Source: Haloferula rosea (lineage in GTDB: Bacteria > Verrucomicrobiota > Verrucomicrobiia > Verrucomicrobiales > Akkermansiaceae). From it: a stretch of 64,000 bases of DNA. Under the pieces are notes generated by a model, which was not told the origin of the DNA, did not search any database, and saw only the letters and a list, made by a program, of their open reading frames with translations. The stretch lies in assembly GCF_016595525.1 (NCBI RefSeq), contig NZ_JAENII010000009.1, forward strand, positions 124,001-188,000, in the 5' to 3' direction. Every line of letters begins with the position of its first letter. Position 1 is the stretch's first letter. Made by a program: the position numbers and the translations under genes. Positions 1 through 9,920 of the stretch are shown in pieces.

Positions 1-5
1 GGACC

Positions 6-1796
6 GTGGTCTTCAGCGGCTCTTTTGAGGTTCCGGCCGGCACCTCGTTCAATGGCAACAGCCTGCTGAGTTTTGCGTTCGATCCGGGCGAACTCCAACT
101 GGACGATGACAAGGCCTATGGCTTTTTCATGCAGTATGTCCTCGATGATGTCACAGGTCTCGGAGCGGACGTCACGATCGCTTTCAATGCGGACCTCAAT
201 GCTTCCGGTAATCCTGCCGGCACCTTGTTGAATACCAACCCGAGTGATGCCGGTCTGGGAACGGGAGCGAATGGATCTTCAACCACACGTGACCTGAACT
301 ACTTCATCCAAGGCGTCGTTTCCGGTGCGCCTTCCGCTCCGTCCATCGTGGCCTCGGACACTCTGATCGAGTTGGGCAACTCGGTGGATCTCGACATCAC
401 CTTTGATCCAAGTGTCGACACCGCGATCTTGACGATTCCGAGTGGTTCGGTGGACCTGGTCGCGCTCGACGACGGCATCACGAATGGTGATCCGGTGGCC
501 GGAGACGGGGAGGTGTCGGTGACCGATTCTCCGACCAGCGCCTTCGACTACGTGGTGACCTCCACCAAATCCGGATTCCCCGATGGAACCGCGAATGTGG
601 AAGTGCTCGTGGTGGATCCCTCCGCGGAGCCATCCGACAATGCGTTCAGCACCGCAATCAAGGGAGATTCACCACTCTTCTACTATCGGTTCGAAGAGGC
701 GGCGGGTACCGGGTTCCTGCTGGATTCCTCCGGCAATGGAAATCATACGAGCGGTCTCGTGGGGGCCATCGTCCAAGGTGAAAGCCCGGGTGGGATGCAG
801 TTGGCCGCCCGATCCGATCTGACCGGGGCGATCACAGTGCCGGCGGCTTCGGAAATGAGCGACTCGTTCACTTTCGCATCAGTCATCAACGTGGACAGCT
901 TCGAAGGGGGAGCACTTCGCAACCTGCTTGCCATGGCGAATGATGGAAGTGGCGGCGTGGGTCGCTCGATCCTCTACTATGGCAATGGTGGCTTCACCAC
1001 CTTCATCAGTGGTTCGGCGGTCAGTGTGACGGACGTCAATGCGGTGCTGCCGCAGACAAGCTGCCTGATTCACATGGTTTATGATGCCGATCCCGACGCG
1101 GATCCGGGCACCGACGACCAGGAAGTCCGCTTTTATGTCAATGGACAGCCTTATGGATCACCTGTGGCGCTGCCGGTATTTCCTGCAAACTTCGGCGAAT
1201 GGGTTCTTTGCTCGAACAAGAATCTCGGTTCCCAGAGCCATGTGGGATTCATCGATGAAACGGCGATTTTTGATGCGGCTCTGTCGGACGTTCAGATTGC
1301 CGCCCACGGCACGGCCTTCCTGTCCGCGGCAGACCCGCTTCTCGGGTTCATTTCCGATACCGCGGAGATCACTTCGGGTGACTCGGTGTTGTTGACTTGG
1401 AAAACCTCGGATCAGGCATCCGTCGTCACCATCAATGGCACGCCCGTTGACGGAGGCGCAGCCGGAGGAGTCTACACCATGTCATTCAGCCCGACGGCAG
1501 ACACCACCTACACGATCAATGTGGACGGCGTGACCCGTGATGTCTCCGTGACCGTGCTTGCTCCACCGGCTCCGCCGAGCATCGTCTCGATTTCCGTCGA
1601 TGATTCGACGCCGCCCATGGTGACCCTCGTCATCAAGGGGGCACCGGAGTTCAGCTACGATGTCCAGGCTTCAGCGGACCTTGCCGATGGCTTCCCGACC
1701 AATGTGGGAACGATTGATACGGACATCAATGGAGATGGGAGCATCACCTTCGAAGGCTTCGGTCCCGCTGAGTTTTATCGAGTGGAAACCCCATGA
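6..1796 (+). CDS. Secreted LamG-domain protein, 5'-truncated by window edge
   Basis: The reading frame is open to the left edge of the window, so the GTG at position 6 is probably not the true start and the N-terminus lies outside. Residues 1-107 resemble the second half of the repeated module found in the next two genes (motif YGFFMQY, then a closing FIQG strand). Residues about 218-440 look like a concanavalin A-like LamG domain (YYRFEE near the start, SSGNGNH, an FIDETAIFDAALSD end), a fold that usually binds carbohydrate or protein. An Ig-like stretch follows (443-517). The C-terminal 75 residues carry a YDVQASADL motif and end in FYRVETP, as in the two downstream proteins. It is probably an extracellular or surface protein; no catalytic motif was seen. 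The function is not recognised. Confidence 0.7.
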   Translation: MVFSGSFEVPAGTSFNGNSLLSFAFDPGELQLDDDKAYGFFMQYVLDDVTGLGADVTIAFNADLNASGNPAGTLLNTNPSDAGLGTGANGSSTTRDLNYFIQGVVSGAPSAPSIVASDTLIELGNSVDLDITFDPSVDTAILTIPSGSVDLVALDDGITNGDPVAGDGEVSVTDSPTSAFDYVVTSTKSGFPDGTANVEVLVVDPSAEPSDNAFSTAIKGDSPLFYYRFEEAAGTGFLLDSSGNGNHTSGLVGAIVQGESPGGMQLAARSDLTGAITVPAASEMSDSFTFASVINVDSFEGGALRNLLAMANDGSGGVGRSILYYGNGGFTTFISGSAVSVTDVNAVLPQTSCLIHMVYDADPDADPGTDDQEVRFYVNGQPYGSPVALPVFPANFGEWVLCSNKNLGSQSHVGFIDETAIFDAALSDVQIAAHGTAFLSAADPLLGFISDTAEITSGDSVLLTWKTSDQASVVTINGTPVDGGAAGGVYTMSFSPTADTTYTINVDGVTRDVSVTVLAPPAPPSIVSISVDDSTPPMVTLVIKGAPEFSYDVQASADLADGFPTNVGTIDTDINGDGSITFEGFGPAEFYRVETP

Positions 1797-1834
1797 TCCT
1801 GCGCTACGGAGGGCGTCCAACTTCCGGCCTTTTC

Positions 1835-1866
1835 AGCGTCCTGCCCGTTTATGGGCAGGACGCTTT
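1835..1866 (+). terminator. Probable intrinsic terminator after the LamG gene
   Basis: A perfect 12-bp inverted repeat (arms 1835-1846 and 1853-1864, 6-base loop) lies 38 bases after the stop codon. Only a short T run follows, so it may be weak or Rho-assisted. Confidence 0.6.
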
Positions 1867-2002
1867 CGGTCCGTGTGGGTGGTCCCGGACCAGAGATCGT
1901 TCCCTCCATGGCCATGAATGTGAGCCCAATCTTCCCCATCATCATTCCATCGCGCCGACAGGATGATGGCGTAGTGTTTCCCTCCCGAACCCAGCGAAAA
2001 CC

Positions 2003-5000
2003 ATGAAACCCCAAGTCGTCATCCCGGTCATCGTCACGATGACTGCGGTCCAGCCGTCCTCTGCCGATGTCACCGTGTCGTCGACGGCACCGGGCGATGA
2101 CATCTTGTCATCGAATGACTCCGGGGGCATCTGGACGAACCTCTTTGATGAGGACCGGAGCGAAGATCACGCCCGCGGACAGTTGTTCAGTCTGCCTGAT
2201 GGCGTGGCGGGTGGATACGAAATCACGGCGATCACCGTGAACAAGCATGGCAACCAAACGTTTTCCAATGATACCCTCACGATGAGGGTCTTCGAAGGCA
2301 CGCAGGCGCAGTGGGACTCCGGGACCGGTCACGATACGGCCACCGACGGCAGCAACTACTACGTTGATGCGACCGTGACCCCGATTCACACCGAAGCATT
2401 TACCCTCAATGGAACGATCAACGATGGTGAGTATGTAACGTTCGAGTTCGCCACACCGGTGATCGTCAACGAGGACTCCGACTTCGGGTTTCTCATGACC
2501 TATGATGAATCGACGGATGGCGAAGGAGGAACGAGTCCCGATTTCTTCAGATACAACGAGGGAAGCACCGGCGGCCGGATCTCCATCACGACAAGTGATC
2601 ACCGAGTTTCCAGTCGACACATTCGTTATCTCATCAGTGGCCATCCCATTGATGCCGACACCGACAACGACGGGCTTTCTGACATCTGGGAAGAGCTGCA
2701 CTTCAAGGATCTGGACGAGATTGGAACGGGTGACCCTGATGGTGACGGAGTCAACAACGAGGCCGAGGAGACCGCGGGAACTGATCCGAACGAACGCGAC
2801 AGCGACAAGGATGGGCTCGATGATGATGTCGAGCTTGCCGGCCCAACGGACCCTCTTGATCCGGACAGCGATGATGATTCACTGCGGGATGGTGCCGAAT
2901 CCGGAACGGGCACCTTTGTATCGACCGCAGACACCGGGACGGACCCGATGCTGAAGGACTCGGACCACGACGGAGTGGCGGATGGGATGGAGCTCCGCCT
3001 TGGCACGGACCCTACCGACGGCTCCGATCTGCCCACCGGTCAGCCCAACATCATCTTCATCATGATCGACGATGCCGACGTTCGCCAGGTGGGGGCATAC
3101 GGGCAGGCGAGCTTGAAGACGCCCCGCGTGGATACGATGGCGACGCAGGGCATGCTTTTCACCGATTACTACACAGCGAGTCCGGTTTGTCATTCCTGTC
3201 GCTCCTGCCTGATGACCGGTCAGGACTCCCGCCGGTCGCAGGATCGGTACAACAATGGTGACGGAAGCGGCTATCAGGTTCCACTTGCTGCCGAACGGGT
3301 GACGATCGGTGAGGTCCTGCAGCAGGTGGGCTACGTCACCGGCTGTGTCGGCAAATGGGGGTTGGGTGGTCCCACCACGACGGGTGCTCCTTGGAATCAG
3401 GGGTTTGACTTCTTCTGTGGCTATCTTGGCCAGGTGCAGGCTCACGATGCGTTTCCGAAGTATCTGTGGAAGAACGACCAGAGGATCTATTTCAACACGG
3501 ATCAACTGGGCCCGGGCGATTCCCTCTACGTTCCGGGTGCGGACAATCCCAATGTGGCTCTCCAGGACTGGGATGATCCATTTGGAAATGTCGCTTCGCA
3601 TGATGTCGTGGTGGCTGAGGGGCTGCAGTTCATCGAGGACAACGCCGACAAGCCGTTCTTCCTCTACTGTGCGTGGACGCCACCGCACGCCCACAACTAC
3701 CCGGCCGCGACTCTTGCCGCCCTCACCGATGAGGATGGCTTGGTTTACGACCCCACGGATCTCGATCAGACCCTGATCAATGAAGTTTATCCCGGCATGC
3801 CTTTCGGCGAGTCGACCACCCATCCGGGTTTGCCGGAGTATGAGGCGCACACCCATGCCTCCATGATGTCGGTCACCGATCGCGATACCGGGCGGATCAT
3901 GGACAAGCTTGTCGAGCTCGGGATCGAAAACAAAACCCTGGTGATCTTTTCCTCGGACAATGGGGAGTCGGGCGACAGCGCCATTTTCCTCACGGAAGAA
4001 CATCTGAAGCCCGGCTACTTCGACCTCCGCGGTGCGAAGAAGGACACCTACGAGGGTGGGATCCGCTCGCCGTTCATCGCCTGGTGGCCGGGGACGATCA
4101 GTCCGAACACGACGAGTGGGGTGATCGGGACTTTTGCTGACCTGCTGCCGACTTTTGCCGACATCGGCGGAGCCGCCACTCCCACTCAGGTCACCGGGCG
4201 CTCAATCCTTCCCGTCCTTCAGGGTGGTTTGGAAAGTGACCTGCAGCACCGCGATTACCATTACTGGAGCTTTCGTGAGACCAGCAACGGGCTGAACCGG
4301 CGCTGGCGGGCAGTGCGGTCAGGTGATTGGAAGCTTGTGCGCGACCGCGCGAACAATGGCAGCCCGCCAACCTACGAGCTGTTCGATCTTGCCATCGACC
4401 CGTATGAGACGACGGATCTATCCGGATCCGAGCCCGACATCCTTGCCCGTCTCATTCCACTCGTGGAGGGAACGCACGAGGTATCGGATTCGCGGTATTT
4501 CAAACCGGATGACGAGTTCTTTACCCAGACGAATCTGGCCGCAACTGCTTTCCAGATCGGAGTCCCTGATGGCGGCGGTGCCGAGAATGGATACCGCTTG
4601 AATCCAAGCGGAACGGGCAGTTGCTTCAACTACCTTCCGTTCAGCTCCGGCGTGAATGAGAACGCGGTGTTCAGCTGGACGATGCAGTTTCCCTCGGGAG
4701 GAGCCGCTTCGCTCCTGTTGGGTGGTACCAATGACCCTTCGTTGTGTCTCTCCGTCCGGATCCATGCAACCACCAGGGACCTCGTGGTGAGTCATGGTGG
4801 TGTCGCGGCTGCGAGCACCACACTGGCCGCGGAGGACATGCCTGCCGACAGGGCTGAGTGTACGATGAGCCTAGATCCGGTGTCCGGGTCGGGACAGGTG
4901 GTGGTGGGGTCGACCGTGCTTCTTTTCGACTTGGGCACCCAGGTTTCACCACTCCGTTTCTGGGGCTACGAGGTGGAAACTCAAGTCGTCGAGGTCAGCC

Positions 5001-5281
5001 GTCCCCACTGGCAGGTCGGCGGTTCCGGCGCCGGGGCTGTGCGTATTGCGAAGGGGGCTGGCGCGATCCGGGCAAGGTATGTCCTTCCCTTCACCCCGGG
5101 GCAGTCAGCGAGCACGCAGTACAGCACGGACCTCATTCATTGGCATGACGACCCTCCGGGTTTGATCGATACCCGATCGACCAATTCTCAGGGGCAGATC
5201 CAAGGTTCATGGTATCTTCCGTCGGACAGTCTTCTGCCTCGAAATCACAAGAAGATCTTTCTTCGTGCCCTCACGGAATGA
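2003..5281 (+). CDS. Secreted multidomain sulfatase with thrombospondin type-3-like calcium repeats
   Basis: The product is a 1092-residue exported protein. A signal peptide (about 1-21) is followed by one copy of the ~180-residue repeated module (22-214). Next come Asp-rich DxDxDGxxD repeats typical of thrombospondin type 3 calcium-binding segments (217-343). A sulfatase domain (about 346-830) follows, then a C-terminal beta-rich region ending in FLRALTE. The sulfatase fold is shown by NIIFIMIDDAD, SSDNGES and DTYEGGIRSP. Two catalytic motifs deviate: the formylglycine site reads CHSCR (Cys396) where CxPxR or CxAxR is usual, and the GKWHLG motif reads GKWGLG, losing its His. Sulfatases hydrolyse sulfate esters and need Cys or Ser converted to formylglycine; whether this one is matured is uncertain. 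The neighbours on both sides share the repeated module. Confidence 0.85.
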   Translation: MKPQVVIPVIVTMTAVQPSSADVTVSSTAPGDDILSSNDSGGIWTNLFDEDRSEDHARGQLFSLPDGVAGGYEITAITVNKHGNQTFSNDTLTMRVFEGTQAQWDSGTGHDTATDGSNYYVDATVTPIHTEAFTLNGTINDGEYVTFEFATPVIVNEDSDFGFLMTYDESTDGEGGTSPDFFRYNEGSTGGRISITTSDHRVSSRHIRYLISGHPIDADTDNDGLSDIWEELHFKDLDEIGTGDPDGDGVNNEAEETAGTDPNERDSDKDGLDDDVELAGPTDPLDPDSDDDSLRDGAESGTGTFVSTADTGTDPMLKDSDHDGVADGMELRLGTDPTDGSDLPTGQPNIIFIMIDDADVRQVGAYGQASLKTPRVDTMATQGMLFTDYYTASPVCHSCRSCLMTGQDSRRSQDRYNNGDGSGYQVPLAAERVTIGEVLQQVGYVTGCVGKWGLGGPTTTGAPWNQGFDFFCGYLGQVQAHDAFPKYLWKNDQRIYFNTDQLGPGDSLYVPGADNPNVALQDWDDPFGNVASHDVVVAEGLQFIEDNADKPFFLYCAWTPPHAHNYPAATLAALTDEDGLVYDPTDLDQTLINEVYPGMPFGESTTHPGLPEYEAHTHASMMSVTDRDTGRIMDKLVELGIENKTLVIFSSDNGESGDSAIFLTEEHLKPGYFDLRGAKKDTYEGGIRSPFIAWWPGTISPNTTSGVIGTFADLLPTFADIGGAATPTQVTGRSILPVLQGGLESDLQHRDYHYWSFRETSNGLNRRWRAVRSGDWKLVRDRANNGSPPTYELFDLAIDPYETTDLSGSEPDILARLIPLVEGTHEVSDSRYFKPDDEFFTQTNLAATAFQIGVPDGGGAENGYRLNPSGTGSCFNYLPFSSGVNENAVFSWTMQFPSGGAASLLLGGTNDPSLCLSVRIHATTRDLVVSHGGVAAASTTLAAEDMPADRAECTMSLDPVSGSGQVVVGSTVLLFDLGTQVSPLRFWGYEVETQVVEVSRPHWQVGGSGAGAVRIAKGAGAIRARYVLPFTPGQSASTQYSTDLIHWHDDPPGLIDTRSTNSQGQIQGSWYLPSDSLLPRNHKKIFLRALTE

Positions 5282-5352
5282 TGGCCGGCCCAAAAGAAGG
5301 AACCCTTCGATATTTTTCCCGTCTCCAGTGATAAACATACCGACCCACGTTC

Positions 5353-8300
5353 ATGATTGATTCCAAGAAACTCGTTGCCGCCATCGTCGCGGTGGCCAGT
5401 CCCGTATTTGCCGGGACCGTAAGCACATCTGCCTCGGCGCCCACCGTTGATCTGATCTCGTCTTCCCCCTCGGGCGGCACTGATACCGCGTTGTTCGATG
5501 AGGATGCCAATGCGAATCATGCGCGTGGCCAGCTTTTCAATCTGCCTGACGGAGGAGGATCGGCGTACGAGATCACGGCGATCACGGTGAAGAAGAGCCA
5601 GACGCAGACCTACGTCAACGACACCCTGACGCTGAGGATCTTCGAGGGAACGGAGAGCGAGTGGAACGCCGGGACCGGTCACTCCACGGCGACGGATGGG
5701 AGTGACTACCTCGTCGATACGGAGGTTACCTTGATTCATACCGAGTCGTTCAATCTCAACACGGCAATCACGGACAACCATTACGTGACCTTCCAACTCG
5801 CGACTCCGATCGTCGTCAATGAGGACTCGGACTTCGGATTTTTCATGACCTACGATCAGGGTGGCGGCACGGAGGACCGCTTCCGTCATCGGGAGGCGGG
5901 CAGCGGTGGCGGACGCATTTCCATCACCACCACGAGTCATGGCACGTCAGGGTCGAGAAGGGTCGTTTTTTTCGTGCAGGGATCGGAGGTCACTCCGAGT
6001 GGGACCGTCACGGCCTCGGCTTCAGCTCCGACCGCGGATATCCTTGCCACGAAGGCTTTGGGTGCCACGGGGACCAACCTGTTCACGTATGCGGCGAACT
6101 CCAATCATGCGCGTGGCCAGTTGTTCTCGCTGGGCGATGGCAGTGGCTCTGCTTTTGAGATGCGCGCGGTGACCATCCAGAAAAGCGTGGCCCAGTCATT
6201 CGTGAACGACACGATGACCCTGCATGTGTTCAAGGGAACCGAGGCCCAGTGGAACTCGGGAACCGGACACATCGATACCAGCCCCAACTACTACGGAGGG
6301 ACCACGGTCACCCCGATCCACACCGAGGAGTTCACCTTGAATGGAACCTATGCGGCAGACGAATTCATCACCTTCGAGCTGGCGCTCCCCATTGAGCTCG
6401 ATGAGAACGAAGATTACGGTTTCTTCTTCACCTATGATCAGGTCGGCGGATCGGCGACGGCGTTCGGACATCTGGAAGCGTCGAATGGAGGTCGGATCTC
6501 CATCGATCAGGTTTCCCACAACACTTCTTCCCGGAGCATGAATCACTTCGTGATCGGTGTGCCCACGGGCACGGCTCCCGTGATCCTCACGCTGGGCTCA
6601 CCCTTCCAGGACAGGATGATCCTGCAGCGGGACAAGCCCATCAACATCTGGGGGGAGGGGCTTCCGTCGACTTCGGTGTCGGTCAGCATCAATGGGACCA
6701 ACGCGGTCGGGACCTCTGACGCCAATGGCGACTGGAAGATCGAGCTTCCGGCGTTGGCGAGCGGTGGCCCTTACGAGTTGGCCGTTACCAGCGGCGGGGA
6801 GACGGTCACCGTCAACGACGTGCTGGTCGGGGACGTCTGGTTTTGTTTCGGCCAATCGAACATGGTCTATACCCTCAATCAGATGGCGGCGTGGCACACG
6901 GCCTACGAGAATGACATCATCGCCAATGACAACATCCGCTGCCTGAAGATCGATCAGGATGGGTCGCTGGACGAAGAGGAGGAGGCTGGAATGAATTGGT
7001 TGGACAACTCCACGGCGGGCTCCTGGACGGCGGTGGGTTCGGTGTTCGCGCATCAGTTGAATGCTGCCACGGGAGTCCCGGTGGGGATTGTCTGGGCCGC
7101 CTGGGGGAGCAGTTCCATCGAAGGGTGGATGCCCCTCGAGATGACCGAGCGGCAGCCCTATTTTGCGGAGATGATGCAGCTGTATCAAAGCATCAGTGAG
7201 TACCGGAACGGCCAGACGACCTCGACGCGATTGCCGGCGCCCTACACGACGAATGAGGAGGGCATCGCCGGTCTCACCGCAAACGGCTGGTCATCGACGA
7301 ATGATGACATCTTCATGCGGACCCGGCCGAACATCCTGTATAACAAGATGGTTCATCCGATCCGTTGCATGGGGATCTCCGGCTTCATCTGGTACCAGGG
7401 GGAGGCGAATGCGGGCACGGCGATCAATGCCGCCCAGTACGGGTTCTCCCTGCCGGACATGGTGACGGAGTACCGCGAGAGGTTTGGCCAGGGAGACCTT
7501 CCTTTCCTCGGTGTGCAGCTTCCTTCCTATGACACGAATGGAAACTCCGCCGCGAATTGGCCATGGTTCCGTGAAGCTCAAGCCCGGTTGGAGACGATTC
7601 CGAATGGGCATGTCGCGGTGACCATCGACACCGGAACCTTCGGCAACATCCACCCGACGGACAAGGAGCCGATTGGCATCCGTTTGTCCCTGCTTGCGCG
7701 GAAGTACCAACTCGGTGAATCCATCGTGGCCGATGGCCCCCGGTTTGATTCGATGTCGATCGCGGGAGATGAGGTGACGATCACCTTCGCGAATGGATCG
7801 GGGCTGAACTCGGACGTGTCGGCCGGGCTTTTCCAGATCGCGGGTCCGGGGAGCAACCCGACCTTTCATGAGGCGGATAGCATTTCCGTGAGTGGGAATC
7901 AGTTGACCATCAGTTCGACCTCGGTGCCGGATCCCGTGGAGGTCCGGTATGCCTGGATCCCGGTGCCCAACGCACTGACGACCCTCGAGAATGGTGACGG
8001 CCTCCCCGCCACCCCATTCAGGACCGATTCGTTTCCGTTGCCGGGCCTCGGAGCTGAGGCGCCCCAGAGCATCGACGATGACTACGAGGTGGCCCAGAAT
8101 GGCACGCTGAATGTCGGCGCGGTCGGAGTGCTGGCCAACGACATCGACCTCAACCGGGATGTCCTCACGGCAACGCTGCTTTCGGATGTCAGTGACGGCA
8201 CCCTGAGTCTGCAGCCTGACGGATCCTTCAGCTACATCCCGCACAGCGGATTCGCCGGCACGGACAGCTTCACCTACGAGTGCTCGGACGGGGCGCTGAC

Positions 8301-8706
8301 TTCCGGCAGTGCGACCGTGACCATCACGGTCACCGGCATCCAGACCGGCTACTACACATGGCGTTCGGGCATGGCATGGAGTCCGGGTGATGATGAGACG
8401 GAGACGGGCGATCCGGATCTCGATGGCGTGGCGAACCTGATGGAATACGCACTGATGCTTGATCCGTTGGTGTCGGATGTTTCCGGTCTGCCGACCCTGA
8501 CCCCGGCAGGTGCGGATTTTGTTTATGATTTCAACAACGGCCGGGAGGGGGTGCTCTACGAAGTACTACTTTCGCCCGATTTGGTGACTTGGAGTGATCC
8601 GGCTTTTGCCTCGATCACGAGCGGGTCCTCGATGCCTGTATTGATTCCCTCCAGCGAGGGGGTCAACGGTCGGTTGTTCGTCCGCTTGAGGGTCTCGGAG
8701 CCTTGA
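5353..8706 (+). CDS. Secreted sialate O-acetylesterase-like SGNH hydrolase with two repeated modules
   Basis: The product is 1117 residues with a signal peptide (about 1-20). Two tandem copies of the ~180-residue module (about 21-211 and 220-402) come first. A sialate O-acetylesterase-type catalytic region (about 410-900) follows, then a cadherin/VCBS-like Ig domain (905-1000, ending in DSFTYECSDG) and a C-terminal module ending in RLRVSEP. Catalytic blocks are visible: GQSNM with the likely nucleophile Ser502, GSSSIEGW, WYQGEAN and FGNIHPTD carrying the catalytic His. Such enzymes remove O-acetyl groups from sugars; the substrate could be any acetylated glycan and sialic acid is not implied. 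It is 71 bases downstream of the sulfatase on the same strand. The export and attached domains suggest action outside the cell or on its surface. Confidence 0.85.
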   Translation: MIDSKKLVAAIVAVASPVFAGTVSTSASAPTVDLISSSPSGGTDTALFDEDANANHARGQLFNLPDGGGSAYEITAITVKKSQTQTYVNDTLTLRIFEGTESEWNAGTGHSTATDGSDYLVDTEVTLIHTESFNLNTAITDNHYVTFQLATPIVVNEDSDFGFFMTYDQGGGTEDRFRHREAGSGGGRISITTTSHGTSGSRRVVFFVQGSEVTPSGTVTASASAPTADILATKALGATGTNLFTYAANSNHARGQLFSLGDGSGSAFEMRAVTIQKSVAQSFVNDTMTLHVFKGTEAQWNSGTGHIDTSPNYYGGTTVTPIHTEEFTLNGTYAADEFITFELALPIELDENEDYGFFFTYDQVGGSATAFGHLEASNGGRISIDQVSHNTSSRSMNHFVIGVPTGTAPVILTLGSPFQDRMILQRDKPINIWGEGLPSTSVSVSINGTNAVGTSDANGDWKIELPALASGGPYELAVTSGGETVTVNDVLVGDVWFCFGQSNMVYTLNQMAAWHTAYENDIIANDNIRCLKIDQDGSLDEEEEAGMNWLDNSTAGSWTAVGSVFAHQLNAATGVPVGIVWAAWGSSSIEGWMPLEMTERQPYFAEMMQLYQSISEYRNGQTTSTRLPAPYTTNEEGIAGLTANGWSSTNDDIFMRTRPNILYNKMVHPIRCMGISGFIWYQGEANAGTAINAAQYGFSLPDMVTEYRERFGQGDLPFLGVQLPSYDTNGNSAANWPWFREAQARLETIPNGHVAVTIDTGTFGNIHPTDKEPIGIRLSLLARKYQLGESIVADGPRFDSMSIAGDEVTITFANGSGLNSDVSAGLFQIAGPGSNPTFHEADSISVSGNQLTISSTSVPDPVEVRYAWIPVPNALTTLENGDGLPATPFRTDSFPLPGLGAEAPQSIDDDYEVAQNGTLNVGAVGVLANDIDLNRDVLTATLLSDVSDGTLSLQPDGSFSYIPHSGFAGTDSFTYECSDGALTSGSATVTITVTGIQTGYYTWRSGMAWSPGDDETETGDPDLDGVANLMEYALMLDPLVSDVSGLPTLTPAGADFVYDFNNGREGVLYEVLLSPDLVTWSDPAFASITSGSSMPVLIPSSEGVNGRLFVRLRVSEP

Positions 8707-8724
8707 TCCGGGGGCGTGAGCCAT

Positions 8725-9900
8725 TCAGAGCCAGGGAACTTCAGGAGGCATCGTCACGAACTCTCCATCGATGCAGAGGGGGCGTCCGTCGAGGGTGACG
8801 CGTGAGCCTCCGGTCAGGCTGGCGATCAGGTCCCAGTGCAGGGCGCTCTTGTTGTGATTGCCGGTTTCGGGATAGCCGGCGCCGAAGGCAAGGTGGAAGG
8901 AACCACCCATCTTCTCGTCGAAGAGGATCTGGCCGGTCGGCTTGTTGATGGCACGATTCGTGCCGAATGCGACTTCGCCGATCCGGCGGGCACCATCGTC
9001 CTGATCGAGCATGGCAATGAGGAAGTCCTCACCCTCGTCGGCAGTCACTTCGGTGGCCCGGCCGCTCTCCATGACGATGCGGGCGTTGCGTACGGCATGG
9101 CCTTGATAGACGCATCGTTTGTCGAAGAACACGACGCCCTCGGCTCCTCCGTTGGGAGCATCGAGGTTGGGCCCGGAGTAGACTTCTCCGTCGGGGAAGT
9201 TCTTCCGCCCCGGGCTTGAAAGCCAACGCATCCCGCTGATGTCGACGGTGAGGTCGGTGCCGGCGGGAGTCTGGAAGTGCAAGGAGCGTCCGGTCATCAA
9301 CTCTTCGGCCAGTTGGCATTGCCAGCGATCGAGATCCTGCCAGAAGCCCACCGGGTCCTGCTGATTCAGCTGGCAAGCACGGATGACGAATTGCTGGTAG
9401 TCGCGCAGGCTCATGCCGGCGTCCTGCGCATAGGCATCGGTCGGGAACAGGGTGGTGGACCAGAGGAGTGGCGTGTGCTCTGCAGCCAACCCCGGGTCAT
9501 CCGCGGCGGCGGCCCGCTTGAAGAACAACTCGCGGCTCTTCTGGTTGGCCCGCGCGGCCCGCTGGGTAATGGCGGGGTCGAACTTGTCCATGGCCCGAAG
9601 GTTCGTGCTGGCACCGAGGTTGATGGTGGCATCCACGATTTCGGTCTCGAGCCGGGTGACGGGGTTTTCCCAATCCAGTTGATCGGGTTTGGCGAGCTCG
9701 AAGAAGGCTTCGTTGAGCGACTCGGGCCTGCAGTTCACGATGGGCATGCCTCCGGCTTGGAGCACCCGGCGATGGACGGCTTCCAACAAGGGGGTGGCGG
9801 CGGGCTGTGCGGTGATGCGCACGATCTTGCCCGGTCGAATGTCCGTGGCGTGACGGACGAGGACGTCGGCCCAGCGGTCGAGGTGAAGTTGGGTGAGCAT
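8725..9900 (-). CDS. M29-family (aminopeptidase T-like) metallo-aminopeptidase
   Basis: The product is a 391-residue cytosolic protein of normal M29 length. The frame is open further upstream, but ATG at 9900 fits the family's N-terminus and leaves 20 bases to the preceding gene. Recognisable are AEGVVFFDK, then the metal-site region with IGEVAFGTN (Glu), GGSFHLAFGAGYPE (His) and ALHWDLI (His/Asp). M29 enzymes release N-terminal amino acids using two metal ions. No signal peptide was seen. It follows the SGNH esterase gene closely on the same strand and is probably co-transcribed with it, although the functions have no obvious link. It converges on the larger esterase gene with only 18 bases between stops. 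Confidence 0.85.
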   Translation of the reverse strand: MLTQLHLDRWADVLVRHATDIRPGKIVRITAQPAATPLLEAVHRRVLQAGGMPIVNCRPESLNEAFFELAKPDQLDWENPVTRLETEIVDATINLGASTNLRAMDKFDPAITQRAARANQKSRELFFKRAAAADDPGLAAEHTPLLWSTTLFPTDAYAQDAGMSLRDYQQFVIRACQLNQQDPVGFWQDLDRWQCQLAEELMTGRSLHFQTPAGTDLTVDISGMRWLSSPGRKNFPDGEVYSGPNLDAPNGGAEGVVFFDKRCVYQGHAVRNARIVMESGRATEVTADEGEDFLIAMLDQDDGARRIGEVAFGTNRAINKPTGQILFDEKMGGSFHLAFGAGYPETGNHNKSALHWDLIASLTGGSRVTLDGRPLCIDGEFVTMPPEVPWL

Positions 9901-9920
9901 GAGGGGAGGTTGGAGGAGGC

